A stretch of 18,407 nt of DNA from Bacteroidales bacterium UBA1182 (GCA_002310015.1 DBYQ01000074.1:1-18407); one strand, 5' to 3'; counted from the first letter of the stretch, positions 6,226-14,792 are shown. A program made the numbers and translations. Notes: a model not told the origin generated them from the sequence alone.

Positions 6226-7500
6226 ATGAATCTGAAAAGAGTAGTTGTAACCGGACTTGGTACCGTCAATCCTATAGGCAACACTGTCCCTGAATTCTGG
6301 GAGAATGCCTTGGCAGGAGTGAGCGGTGCTGGTCCTATTACTAACTTTGATATTAACGCTATACCTACCAAGGTCAAGTTCGGGTGTGAGGTAAAGAACT
6401 TTGACGCGGCGCAATACATTGACCGCAAGGAGTTACGCAAGTATGACAAATACAGTCATTTTGCCATTGCCTCAGCAACTCAAGCCATTGAAGATTCCGG
6501 ATTGGATTTTGAAAAAGAGGATCTGAACCGGATTGGAGTGATTCTTGGTTTCGGTATGGGAGGTGTTGACTCTTTTCAGGAGGGCATGGATACCCTCAAT
6601 GAGCAGATGGGATCAGGGCAGGACCTTAAAGTTACCCCCTTCTTTGTTCCACGCATCCTCGGATCCATTGCAGCCGGTTTGATTTCAATCAAATACAAGC
6701 TCAAAGGACCCAACTATGCAACATCATCAGCATGTGCATCAAGTACACATTCTATCATTGACGCAATCAACCTGATACGTTTGGGTAAAGCCAACGTAAT
6801 AGTTACCGGCGGAGCTGAAGCTGCACTTGGCAAATGCGGAATAATAGGATTCGGGGTTATGCACGCTCTGTCCACACGCAATGAATCACCTGAGACCGCA
6901 TCACGTCCCATGAGCGCAAGCCGTGACGGATTCGTGCTTGGTGAAGGAGGCGGTGTTCTCATTCTTGAAGAGTATGAACATGCCAAGGCACGCGGCGCAA
7001 AGATTTACGCCGAAGTCGCCGGATGGGGAGCTACAGCCGATGCATATCACATGACGGCACCTGATCCTGAAGGACTTGGTGCAATACGTGTCATGCAGGA
7101 GGCTCTTGATGATGCCGGACTGCAACCTGCAGATATTGACTATATCAACATGCACGGCACATCCACCCCGCTTGGTGACATCGCTGAATGTAAAGCCATT
7201 AAGGCCGTATTCGGTGACCATGCCTATGAAATGAATTTGAGTTCAACCAAATCCATGACAGGCCATCTGCTTGGTGGTGCAGGCGGTATTGAGGCTATCG
7301 CTACTGTGCTTGCAGTAAAGAACAACATCATCCCGCCTACCATTAACCATGCTGAAGGTGATGAAGATGAGCAAATAGATTACAAGCTTAACTTCACTTT
7401 CAACAAAGCCCAGAAAAGAGAGGTTCGCGCTGCGCTGTCAAACACATTCGGTTTTGGAGGACATAACTCCTGCATAATATTCAAGAAGATTACAGACTGA
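6226..7500 (+). CDS. fabF: 3-oxoacyl-ACP synthase II
   Basis: FabF condenses malonyl-ACP with acyl-ACP in fatty acid elongation. The 424-residue protein has the thiolase-fold Cys-His-His-Lys set intact. The nucleophile Cys170 is in SSACASS, His310 in MHGTSTPLGD, Lys342 and His347 in STKSMTGHLLGGAGG. Each is offset by exactly 7 from E. coli FabF (Cys163, His303, Lys335, His340). The glycine-rich FGFGGHN loop near the C-terminus is also present. The start MNLKRVVVTGLG is the standard family N-terminus. It follows acpP by 19 nt and probably shares its promoter. The TGA at 7498-7500 is one base from the TTG start of the next gene. Confidence 0.97.
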   Translation: MNLKRVVVTGLGTVNPIGNTVPEFWENALAGVSGAGPITNFDINAIPTKVKFGCEVKNFDAAQYIDRKELRKYDKYSHFAIASATQAIEDSGLDFEKEDLNRIGVILGFGMGGVDSFQEGMDTLNEQMGSGQDLKVTPFFVPRILGSIAAGLISIKYKLKGPNYATSSACASSTHSIIDAINLIRLGKANVIVTGGAEAALGKCGIIGFGVMHALSTRNESPETASRPMSASRDGFVLGEGGGVLILEEYEHAKARGAKIYAEVAGWGATADAYHMTAPDPEGLGAIRVMQEALDDAGLQPADIDYINMHGTSTPLGDIAECKAIKAVFGDHAYEMNLSSTKSMTGHLLGGAGGIEAIATVLAVKNNIIPPTINHAEGDEDEQIDYKLNFTFNKAQKREVRAALSNTFGFGGHNSCIIFKKITD

Positions 7501-7501
7501 G

Positions 7502-9670
7502 TTGAATCGCAATCGCGACATAACCGTTATAATCTGCACTGCGGCACTGGCTATGACTGCCATTGCCGCAGTGTCGGGTTGTGCGGCTATTGGAAATCCT
7601 GATGGTGGACCGTATGATGAAAACCCGCCCAGCATTACAAACAGTCATCCCGAGAACGGTGCCACCGGTGTTAAAACAAAAAAAGTTTCCATTGACTTCA
7701 ATGAATTTATCAAACTTGAAAATGCCAATGAAAACGTTGTAATATCCCCTCCTCAGATCCAACAGCCTGAGATTAAGGTTACAGGCAAGAAAATACAGGT
7801 TGAATTCTTTGATTCATTAAAAGCCAACACAACCTATTCCATTGATTTTGCAGACGGAATCAAAGATAATAACGAGGGTAATCCTTTAGGTAATTATTGT
7901 TTCCGTTTCAGCACCGGCGATGTAATTGATTCGCTCGAAGTATCTGGTTATGTGCTCAATGCAGAAAATCTGGAACCAATAAAAGGAATGACAGTAGGGT
8001 TACACAGTGACCTCTCTGATTCCGCTTTCATGACTAAAACTTTTGAAAGAGTATCACGTACTGACGCATACGGTCATTTCACTATTCGCGGCATAGCACC
8101 AGGCACCTACCGTATATATGCAGTGATGGACATGGACCAGACATTCAGCTACTCACAGCGTAATGAAAAGATAGCCTGGTTGGACTCCCTCATAGTACCT
8201 TCATCAGAATTAAGGTATCGCGTGGACACCCTGTTTACACCTGAAGGTAAGGTTGACACTACAGTCAACGTTCCTTACACCAAATATCTTCCGGATGACA
8301 TTTCCCTGCTTGCATTTACTCCAAAGCCTATAATACAGTACATGACGGCAGCAGAACGTGCCACACATGAGAAATTTACACTGAGGTTTGCCCTGCCACT
8401 TGATTCCATGCCTCACATCAAAGGTGTGAATTTTGATGAAACAGATGCATACATAGTTCAGCACAGTGCAAGATTTGATACGCTCACTTTCTGGATGAAA
8501 GATACTTTGGTCTATTACAAGGATACATTAACCATTGGTGTTACATACCTTGCCACTGATACCAGTGGAGTTTTGTCACCAACTACAGATACCATTAATC
8601 TGATACCCAAAAGAAGCCGTGAACGCATACTCAGGGATGCTGCGCAAAAAGCCCAGGAAGAAAAGAAGGAACTTGACAGGAAAATACGCCGTCTGGAACG
8701 CAATGGAGATTCTTTAGGTATAGTAAAACTTTTAACGCCCAAAATAAAACACCTAGATTACAGTCTGACATCGGGCAATTCACTCAGAGTAAAGGAAAAA
8801 GAAGTTACACTGGTATTTAAGGAACCTGTTACATTTCTGTCTGATAATGCCATCCATCTGTATCAGAAAGTTGACACCCTATGGGAATCCATTCCCTACG
8901 ATATAGAACAGGATTCAATAAATATTCTCAAATACTACATCTACGGAGAATGGAAGCCACAAAATACTTTCAAAATAAACATAGATTCCGCAAGCATACA
9001 AGGACTATACGGTCTGTACAATGACAATATTGAATCAATTATCAAATTCAGTCCTTTAGAGCAGTTCAGTACTCTTACCGTAAACGTACTTAACCCCAAA
9101 CCCGGTTATACAGTCAGACTGCTTGACAACAAGGGAAATATAGTCGATACCGGAATTCTAGATAACGGGAGCGTAGATTTCTTCCTGCTCAAACCTTCCA
9201 AATATTTCGTTTCAATGTTTGATGACGTAAACGGAAACGGGATGTGGGACACTGGTGACTATGAAGAAAAACGTCAGCCAGAAAGTGTATGGTACATAAC
9301 TAGAGGCCTGACACTTAAACAAGACTGGACTCATGAAACTGATCTATGGGACGTCAATGAAACTCCAATCATTGACCAGAAACCAGTTGAACTGATTAAG
9401 TCCCAGAGCAAGAAAAAAGTAGTTGATATCCACAAGAAAAATGTAGAAAGGCTTGAAAAGAAAGCAAGCCGCATAGCATCTGAAAAGAAAAAGAAAGAAC
9501 GCAAACGCCAGGAACGTAAGGAGCGCCGCCAAAAGAACAAAGAAAAGTACCGTGCCCTTAGAGCACAGTTAAAGGAAAAAGCCAAAGCTAAGAAAAACCC
9601 TGAAAGAACTGATTCAGTTGCCGATAATAACACTCCAGACTCTCAGGAAGTTGCACCCCCAAATGAGTGA
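7502..9670 (+). CDS. Large Ig-like lipoprotein with basic C-terminal tail
   Basis: The 722-residue protein begins at a TTG. The N-terminus RNRDITVIICTAAL…AAVSGC is a lipoprotein signal with lipobox VSGC (Cys27). An in-frame stop at 7475 rules out earlier starts, and the first internal ATG (7553) would remove the charged n-region. After an Asp/Pro-rich linker, residues 42-138 look like an SbsA-type Ig domain (PPSITNSHPENGATG … FRFSTG). Residues 145-215 resemble a carboxypeptidase-regulatory-like beta domain (VSGYVLNAENLEPIKGMTVGL … GIAPGTYRIYAV). A charged coiled coil lies at about 369-402, and residues 634-700 are an extremely Lys/Arg/Glu-rich helix. It is probably anchored in the outer or inner membrane facing the periplasm. 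The function is unknown. It follows fabF by one base and overlaps the convergent hydrolase gene by 57 bp. Confidence 0.82.
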   Translation: MNRNRDITVIICTAALAMTAIAAVSGCAAIGNPDGGPYDENPPSITNSHPENGATGVKTKKVSIDFNEFIKLENANENVVISPPQIQQPEIKVTGKKIQVEFFDSLKANTTYSIDFADGIKDNNEGNPLGNYCFRFSTGDVIDSLEVSGYVLNAENLEPIKGMTVGLHSDLSDSAFMTKTFERVSRTDAYGHFTIRGIAPGTYRIYAVMDMDQTFSYSQRNEKIAWLDSLIVPSSELRYRVDTLFTPEGKVDTTVNVPYTKYLPDDISLLAFTPKPIIQYMTAAERATHEKFTLRFALPLDSMPHIKGVNFDETDAYIVQHSARFDTLTFWMKDTLVYYKDTLTIGVTYLATDTSGVLSPTTDTINLIPKRSRERILRDAAQKAQEEKKELDRKIRRLERNGDSLGIVKLLTPKIKHLDYSLTSGNSLRVKEKEVTLVFKEPVTFLSDNAIHLYQKVDTLWESIPYDIEQDSINILKYYIYGEWKPQNTFKINIDSASIQGLYGLYNDNIESIIKFSPLEQFSTLTVNVLNPKPGYTVRLLDNKGNIVDTGILDNGSVDFFLLKPSKYFVSMFDDVNGNGMWDTGDYEEKRQPESVWYITRGLTLKQDWTHETDLWDVNETPIIDQKPVELIKSQSKKKVVDIHKKNVERLEKKASRIASEKKKKERKRQERKERRQKNKEKYRALRAQLKEKAKAKKNPERTDSVADNNTPDSQEVAPPNE

Positions 9671-11431
9671 CAGATCATCATCACTCAAACCCTCTGCCAT
9701 AAGCCGCTCTGTAAGCCTTACAAACCACGAGGCATCTTCAAGGCCGGGAAGTCCGCCACCTCCGTCAAAATCAGAACCAATACCCACATGATCAATGCCC
9801 ATCACATCTATCATGTGCATGATATGACGTACAGCATCATTAATTGTGGCATTTCCACCTTTTTTCAGGAACCCACTGTACAGGCACACCTGTGCTACGC
9901 CACCGCTTGAGGCAAGAGCACACATCTGTTCATCAGTGAGATTCCGGGTATGGTCACATAAGGCACGGCTTGATGAATGCGAACATATAATAGGCTTGGA
10001 ACTGCACTCCAATGCATCCCAGAAACTCTTTTCTGACGCATGTGACAGATCAACCATCATACCCACCTTGTTCATGCGGGATACCACCTCCTTTCCGAAA
10101 TCAGAAAGACCGTTATGCTCATGATTTCCCTTATGTGAATCACATATATCATTATCACCGTTATGGCACAATGTCATGTATGCCACCCCACGGTTGCGGA
10201 ACCTATCCACATTATCAATGTCAAGGCCTACTGCATAACCGTTCTCTATACCTTTTACAACACTTTTTTTACCCTTGAACTTATTCAGCCACAGTTCCTG
10301 AGGCATAGTAGCAATGGCTGCATATCCACTGCACTCACCGATACGTTCATCTATAAGATTGAGCAGACGGTCAGCCTTGGCTACAGCCGCTTTCAGAGAC
10401 TCAGCATCACGCTCATACTGGTGCAGATATGCCACCATAAAGCTGGCATCCAGACACCCTGCAGTCATCTTGTGCAGATCCACCAGCGGATTGTATCTGA
10501 ATGTGGTGCTGCCGTCGGGAGAAGGTTCACCCACATATTCATACTCCACCTCCACGCCGGGATTCTTCTGATAGAAATGAGCCCCTTTATCAAAAAACAT
10601 AGGACTGTCACAGTGGCTGTCCAATATAATGGTCTTACTATGCAGTTCCTTGGCACGTTTAAACAGAATTGCCTGCTCAGTAAGCCAATTGAAAATGGGT
10701 ATCATGGTACGGTTACCTTCCAGAATGAAACATTCCGGATGCCACTGTACACCCAATATCGGTCTGAATGATGTTGATTCCATCCCTTCAATAATACCGT
10801 CTGGAGCGATAGCGCTTACACGAAACCCCTGAGGAACCTCTTTGACAGCCTGGTGATGGAATGAGTTCACAGCAAGAGTCTCTGTACCCATCAGAGAACA
10901 GAGCAAAGAGTCTTTATCTATCTTAACATCATGTGACGGCAACCCACGTGCAATAGTCTGGCTATGCTCAATGCTTGGCCTGTCATATTGAGTCTTTATA
11001 TCCTGATACAGTTTACCGCCAAGAGCGGCTGTCAGCATCTGAATTCCACGGCAAATGCCCAAAACAGGAATCTGACGCTCCACGGCAAGGCGGACCAGCA
11101 TCAACTCCTGAGCATCACGGCGGGGATTTACAGAGATGCAATCCAGCGGTTTTTCACCAAGATAATCAGGATCTATATCGGCTCCTCCCGACAGGACAAT
11201 GCCGTCAAGATTATCAAGAAGTGACGCAAGTGCCTTCTCATCATCATAAGATGGTATTACCACAGGAGTGCCTCCCGCCTCAAGTACGGACATATAATAT
11301 CCTTGGGCAAGAGTACAGTCTCCATCCCTGAAGTTTCCACTGATACCTATTACGGGGGAATTATAACCCAGCACATCAGTACCTGAATCCATACTTTTCA
11401 GCAAAGATTCAAGCTGCTCAGCCTTGGTCAT
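9614..11431 (-). CDS. Two-domain hydrolase: C26 glutamine-amidotransferase-like plus M19 dipeptidase
   Basis: The 605-residue protein joins two enzymes. Residues 25-250 are a class I glutaminase-like domain of the PuuD/gamma-glutamyl-GABA hydrolase type (peptidase C26). It has GGADIDP, the nucleophile Cys127 in LGICRGIQM, and His231/Glu233 in GVQWHPE. Residues 265-600 are a membrane-dipeptidase-like M19 domain. Its zinc ligands are His273/Asp275 (DSHCD), Glu396 (KGIEN), His464 (DLSHAS), His485 (CSHSSSRA) and Asp554 (GIGSDFDGG). There is no signal peptide, so it is predicted cytoplasmic. Both active sites look intact. A plausible job is breaking gamma-glutamyl and dipeptide bonds for amino-acid recycling (inference). 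It starts 2 nt after the stop of the Lrp-like gene, so it is cotranscribed with it. Confidence 0.88.
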   Translation of the reverse strand: MTKAEQLESLLKSMDSGTDVLGYNSPVIGISGNFRDGDCTLAQGYYMSVLEAGGTPVVIPSYDDEKALASLLDNLDGIVLSGGADIDPDYLGEKPLDCISVNPRRDAQELMLVRLAVERQIPVLGICRGIQMLTAALGGKLYQDIKTQYDRPSIEHSQTIARGLPSHDVKIDKDSLLCSLMGTETLAVNSFHHQAVKEVPQGFRVSAIAPDGIIEGMESTSFRPILGVQWHPECFILEGNRTMIPIFNWLTEQAILFKRAKELHSKTIILDSHCDSPMFFDKGAHFYQKNPGVEVEYEYVGEPSPDGSTTFRYNPLVDLHKMTAGCLDASFMVAYLHQYERDAESLKAAVAKADRLLNLIDERIGECSGYAAIATMPQELWLNKFKGKKSVVKGIENGYAVGLDIDNVDRFRNRGVAYMTLCHNGDNDICDSHKGNHEHNGLSDFGKEVVSRMNKVGMMVDLSHASEKSFWDALECSSKPIICSHSSSRALCDHTRNLTDEQMCALASSGGVAQVCLYSGFLKKGGNATINDAVRHIMHMIDVMGIDHVGIGSDFDGGGGLPGLEDASWFVRLTERLMAEGLSDDDLSLIWGCNFLRVWSVIIGN

Positions 11432-11433
11432 GA

Positions 11434-11919
11434 TTATTCAGTTATAGGAATCTCTTTCTTAATGCTCTCGTCAAGAGAGATAAGAGTCTCAGTAGCAGTA
11501 ACACCTTTGATTTCCTGGATATTCCCATTAATGAGCTCCATCAGATGGGAATTGTCACGGGCATACAACTTTATCATCATGGTGTATCGGCCTGTAGTGA
11601 AGTGACTCTCCACAACCTCCGGAATCTGATCCAAGGCTGCTACTACCTCACGGTACATGGAACCCTTCTCAAGAGTAAGACCCACGTATGTGCAGGTATT
11701 GTAACCTATGCTGCGCGGATTCACATGATAACCTGAACCGGTTATGATACCATCATCAAACATACGCTGTACACGCTGATGGATAGCGGCACGTGACACA
11801 CCACACTGAAGTGCAACATCACGGAAAGGTATTCTAGCATTTTGAGATATTATGCCCAGAATTCTACGGTCAAGTGAATCCATCCTTTCTGAACTGGATA
11901 CAGTCTTTTTTGCATTCAT
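11434..11919 (-). CDS. Lrp/AsnC-family transcriptional regulator
   Basis: The N-terminal winged helix-turn-helix (MDSLDRRILGIISQNARIPFRDVALQCGVSRAAIHQRVQRM) is followed by a RAM ligand-binding domain (VGLTLEKGSMYREVVAAL … TTGRYTMMIKLYARD). The 161-residue protein from the ATG at 11919 has the usual family length. An upstream in-frame start at 12012 would give 192 residues. Its extra part crosses the fkbp terminator tail and contains a perfect -7 box (11958-11965), so I reject it. Such proteins form octamers or dimers and sense amino acids. The tight link to the downstream peptide hydrolase suggests it regulates that operon, but this is not shown. Which amino acid it senses is not assigned. 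Confidence 0.92.
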   Translation of the reverse strand: MNAKKTVSSSERMDSLDRRILGIISQNARIPFRDVALQCGVSRAAIHQRVQRMFDDGIITGSGYHVNPRSIGYNTCTYVGLTLEKGSMYREVVAALDQIPEVVESHFTTGRYTMMIKLYARDNSHLMELINGNIQEIKGVTATETLISLDESIKKEIPITE

Positions 11920-11957
11920 ATTGTAAGTTGATTCTTGATATTGTCCATAATTACCAC

Positions 11958-11965
11958 CAAATATA
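11958..11965 (-). promoter_or_regulatory. -7 box of the Lrp-hydrolase operon
   Basis: The minus strand reads TATATTTG, a perfect TAnnTTTG. No good -33 box is present at 19-21 nt. A transcript start near 11951 leaves a 31-nt leader to the ATG at 11919, which supports the shorter gene start. Confidence 0.5.
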
Positions 11966-12010
11966 GCAACAAAAAAAACAATGATGAATATTTTTTGCTT
12001 ACAAAATGAC

Positions 12011-12043
12011 AAAAAAGAGGGAACAGCCTTAACTGCCCCCTCT
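12011..12043 (-). terminator. Intrinsic terminator of the FKBP gene
   Basis: Read on the minus strand, AGAGGG pairs with CCCTCT (plus positions 12038-12043 with 12016-12021). An inner CAG/CTG stem follows across a 2x2 internal loop, then an uninterrupted T run (plus 12011-12015). It starts 21 nt after the FKBP stop, and the T-tract end reaches the spurious long start of the Lrp frame. Confidence 0.85.
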
Positions 12044-12063
12044 CTAATGGTATAATTTTCCTT

Positions 12064-12912
12064 TTATTTCTTGATGTTTACAAGTTCAACATCAAAGATA
12101 AGTGTTGCATATGGTTTGATGCCGCTGTAACCCTGCTCTCCATATGCCAGATTATAAGGAATAAAGAATCTGTACTTGTCACCTACACTCATCAGTTGCA
12201 GACCCTCAGTCCAACCCGGGATAACACCGTCAAGACTAAGTGAAACAGGAGTCTTTGACTCATCGAAAGTTGTTCCGTCAATCAACTCTCCGTGATAACG
12301 AACTTCAACCTCACTGGTTTCAGTCGGCTTGGGACCACCGTCACCAAGTTTCACAACCTTATAGAGAAGACCACTGGGAGTCTTGACAACATCCTCTTCC
12401 TTTTCTTTCTCTGCAAGATATGCAGCGTTCTCCTCACGGTATTTTTCATACTGCTTCAGACTAAAAGCCTCATATAGACGGTTTGCAGTTTCATCAGCCT
12501 CTTCAAAATCCATAACTTTCCAACTCTCAAGTAAACCGTCACGCATACCGTTCAGATAATTATCTTTGTCAAGAGTCTCATTTTCACCAAAAAGCTGCAT
12601 AGACAGACCAATGAAAGCACGACTCATTTCTTCAGAACCCATCTCAAAACCAATTGCATATGCCAGTTTAGCCTTATCCTCAGGATCAGCAGCTGCATCA
12701 ATGAAGCCCTTTACAAAAGACTTAATTGTTGTTGAATCAACAATATCAGGAGGAAGCTGTTCTTTATATACACGGACAGCACGTCCCATACCGATAGAGT
12801 ATGAGATAGAGTCTTTAACATCATTCAATTTAACGCTACCTGTACCAGCACTGCCACAGGAGGCAAGAACTGCAACGGCCATTCCGGCCAATAAAACATT
12901 CAGTTTTTTCAT
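12064..12912 (-). CDS. FKBP-type peptidyl-prolyl isomerase, lipoprotein
   Basis: This 282-residue FkpA/Mip-like folding catalyst has a lipoprotein signal (MKKLNVLLAGMAVAVLASC, lipobox LASC, Cys19), so it is envelope-anchored on the periplasmic side. Residues 30-165 form the helical FKBP_N dimerisation region (GMGRAV…, YAIGFEMGSE). Residues 178-281 are the FKBP fold, with VEVRYHGELIDGTTFDES, VIPGWTEGLQLMSVGDKYRFFIPYNLAYG and the closing LIFDVELVNI. The key pocket residues (Tyr/Phe/Asp/Trp/Tyr) appear present. It is monocistronic, ended by the terminator at 12011-12043. The upstream gap is divergent with the nucleoside kinase. A Gly-Ser-Ala-Gly-Thr-Gly linker follows the lipid Cys. Confidence 0.94.
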   Translation of the reverse strand: MKKLNVLLAGMAVAVLASCGSAGTGSVKLNDVKDSISYSIGMGRAVRVYKEQLPPDIVDSTTIKSFVKGFIDAAADPEDKAKLAYAIGFEMGSEEMSRAFIGLSMQLFGENETLDKDNYLNGMRDGLLESWKVMDFEEADETANRLYEAFSLKQYEKYREENAAYLAEKEKEEDVVKTPSGLLYKVVKLGDGGPKPTETSEVEVRYHGELIDGTTFDESKTPVSLSLDGVIPGWTEGLQLMSVGDKYRFFIPYNLAYGEQGYSGIKPYATLIFDVELVNIKK

Positions 12913-12955
12913 TTCACTTTTTATTTTTTAAATACTTGTTCTCAGAAATTTTGTG

Positions 12956-12963
12956 CGAAGATA
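12956..12963 (-). promoter_or_regulatory. Possible -7 box of the FKBP gene
   Basis: The minus strand reads TATCTTCG, one mismatch from TAnnTTTG, 43 nt before the start codon. No convincing -33 box was found, so this is tentative. Confidence 0.3.
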
Positions 12964-13084
12964 GCGCATTTTTCCTAAGATTGTTACATCCCACTTTCAA
13001 TCAACCAAATTATTTTAATTTACTTACCAAACTGGCTGGTCCATTTTTTGCTGTCAGCTCACATCCTATACCAAAAAAAAACAG

Positions 13085-13092
13085 TATTTTTG
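13085..13092 (+). promoter_or_regulatory. -7 box upstream of the nucleoside kinase
   Basis: TATTTTTG is a perfect TAnnTTTG box. A -33 box is not evident at the right spacing. A start near 13099 gives a leader of about 20 nt to the ATG at 13120 and argues against the in-frame ATG at 13048. Confidence 0.45.
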
Positions 13093-13119
13093 AAGTTTGA
13101 AACATTATCCGGAAAAGAC

Positions 13120-14784
13120 ATGGAAATCTATTGCAAGAATAACGGAAAAACTGAAAGTTTCAACCCGGGAGTAACATTTACAGAGATATTCTCAACAATG
13201 GGTATCACCCTCAGGAGTTGCCCCATGTGCGTGTATGCCAACGGCATTGTAAAGGATATGGAGGCTAAGGTGTATGAGGATTGTGATGTGGAGTTTCTTG
13301 ACGCCACCACAAGCACAGGCGCACGCTCTTGCCTGCTTGGTCTTGTTTTTGTGCTCTACAAAGCCGTAACTGAACTCTATCCCGGAGGCAGGATCAGGGT
13401 TTCAAACGCCATATCCAAGGGTTTTTACTGCCCCGTAGAGATAGGACGGCAGCTTACGGATGATGATGTCACACTTATAAGCGAACGCATGGGCAGCATA
13501 ATCGGACGTTGCATCCCGTTCGTCAAGCATACGGCGCACACCGCCCAGGTGGCCGATATTATGGAGGAATCAGGCAGGAAAGACAATGCCCGCCTGCTCA
13601 GAAGCATCGGTACCATCTACAGCAGCTACTATACTCTGGAAGATCTTCCGGACTGGTTCTTCGGCGTATTGCCACCCCATACCGGATGTTTGAAGGTATT
13701 CGGACTGGAGCCTATGGCAGGGGGCGTTCTGGTACGCCTTCCTGATAAGAACAACCCTGAGCAGCTGGAGCCTCTGGTACGCCAGGACAAGATGTTCGGC
13801 ATATTCAAGGAGCATCATGACTGGATGCGTATTCTGGGATTCTCCACACTCGGAAAGCTCAACGGAGCTGTATCACGAGGTGAGACCAATATGATTATAA
13901 ACGTAGCAGAAGCACTCCAGTCACAAAAGATAGTGCATATTGCAGACCAGATAGTTAAACGCCGTGAGGAGGGTAAAGGACTAAAGCTTATCATGGTGTC
14001 AGGTCCTTCATCATCGGGCAAGACCACATTCAGCAAACGTCTCATGGTACAGCTGCTGGCCCACGGACTTACCCCAAAGGTGCTTTCACTTGATGACTAT
14101 TTCCTGGACCGTGACCATACCCCGCTTGATGAGAACGGAGAGCATGACTTTGAGTCACTTTACGCCATAGACCTGCCGTTCTTCAACGAGCAGCTCAAGG
14201 ACCTGCTTGACGGCAAGACCATACTTCCGCCCCGTTTCAATTTCAAGAAAGGCGGTGTACGTGAGTTTACCGAGCCCGAAATGACCTTGGGTGATAATGA
14301 CATGCTGCTCATTGAAGGAATCCATGCCCTCAACCCCAATCTTATGCCCGATATCCCCGCTGAAAGGAGTTTCCTGATATATGTATCGGCACTTACCAGC
14401 ATACGCATAGACCAGCATAACTATATTCCTACCACTGACAACCGTCTGCTGCGCCGCATCATCCGCGACCACAAGTACCGCAGTTACTCGGCCGTGGATA
14501 CGCTGAGCCGCTGGCCGTCGGTACGTGCCGGCGAGGAGAAGTGGATATTCCCCTTCCAGGAGAATGCCGATGCCATGTTCAACTCCGCCATGATTTTTGA
14601 GATTGCGGTTATCAAGGATATGGTAGCACCGCTGCTGGACGAGGTTCCCGAGGACAGCCCGCAGTATGCCAAGGCCTGCCAGCTCAAGGATTTCCTCAAG
14701 CTGTTCAAGACCATACCAAGCCAGAACCTGCCGCCCACATCACTGGTACGTGAATTCATAGGAGGCAGCAGTTTCCACTATTGA
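13120..14784 (+). CDS. Nucleoside (uridine) kinase with N-terminal TGS/ThrRS-like domains
   Basis: From the ATG at 13120 the protein has 554 residues. It starts MEIYCKNNGKTESFNPGVTFTEIF, a TGS-like ubiquitin-fold domain of the kind seen in threonyl-tRNA synthetase. A ThrRS second-additional-domain-like region follows (about residues 70-185). The C-terminal half is a P-loop kinase of the uridine kinase group, with Walker A GPSSSGKTT at about 295-303. Also present are the substrate-site LSLDDYFLDRDHTP, LIEGIHALNP, and an arginine-rich lid segment TDNRLLRRIIRDHKYR. It should phosphorylate a pyrimidine nucleoside, although the exact substrate is not known. Such fusions are annotated simply as nucleoside kinase in Bacteroides. 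The role of the ThrRS-like head is unknown. rpoN follows after 8 nt. Confidence 0.92.
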   Translation: MEIYCKNNGKTESFNPGVTFTEIFSTMGITLRSCPMCVYANGIVKDMEAKVYEDCDVEFLDATTSTGARSCLLGLVFVLYKAVTELYPGGRIRVSNAISKGFYCPVEIGRQLTDDDVTLISERMGSIIGRCIPFVKHTAHTAQVADIMEESGRKDNARLLRSIGTIYSSYYTLEDLPDWFFGVLPPHTGCLKVFGLEPMAGGVLVRLPDKNNPEQLEPLVRQDKMFGIFKEHHDWMRILGFSTLGKLNGAVSRGETNMIINVAEALQSQKIVHIADQIVKRREEGKGLKLIMVSGPSSSGKTTFSKRLMVQLLAHGLTPKVLSLDDYFLDRDHTPLDENGEHDFESLYAIDLPFFNEQLKDLLDGKTILPPRFNFKKGGVREFTEPEMTLGDNDMLLIEGIHALNPNLMPDIPAERSFLIYVSALTSIRIDQHNYIPTTDNRLLRRIIRDHKYRSYSAVDTLSRWPSVRAGEEKWIFPFQENADAMFNSAMIFEIAVIKDMVAPLLDEVPEDSPQYAKACQLKDFLKLFKTIPSQNLPPTSLVREFIGGSSFHY

Positions 14785-14792
14785 TTGACTAA

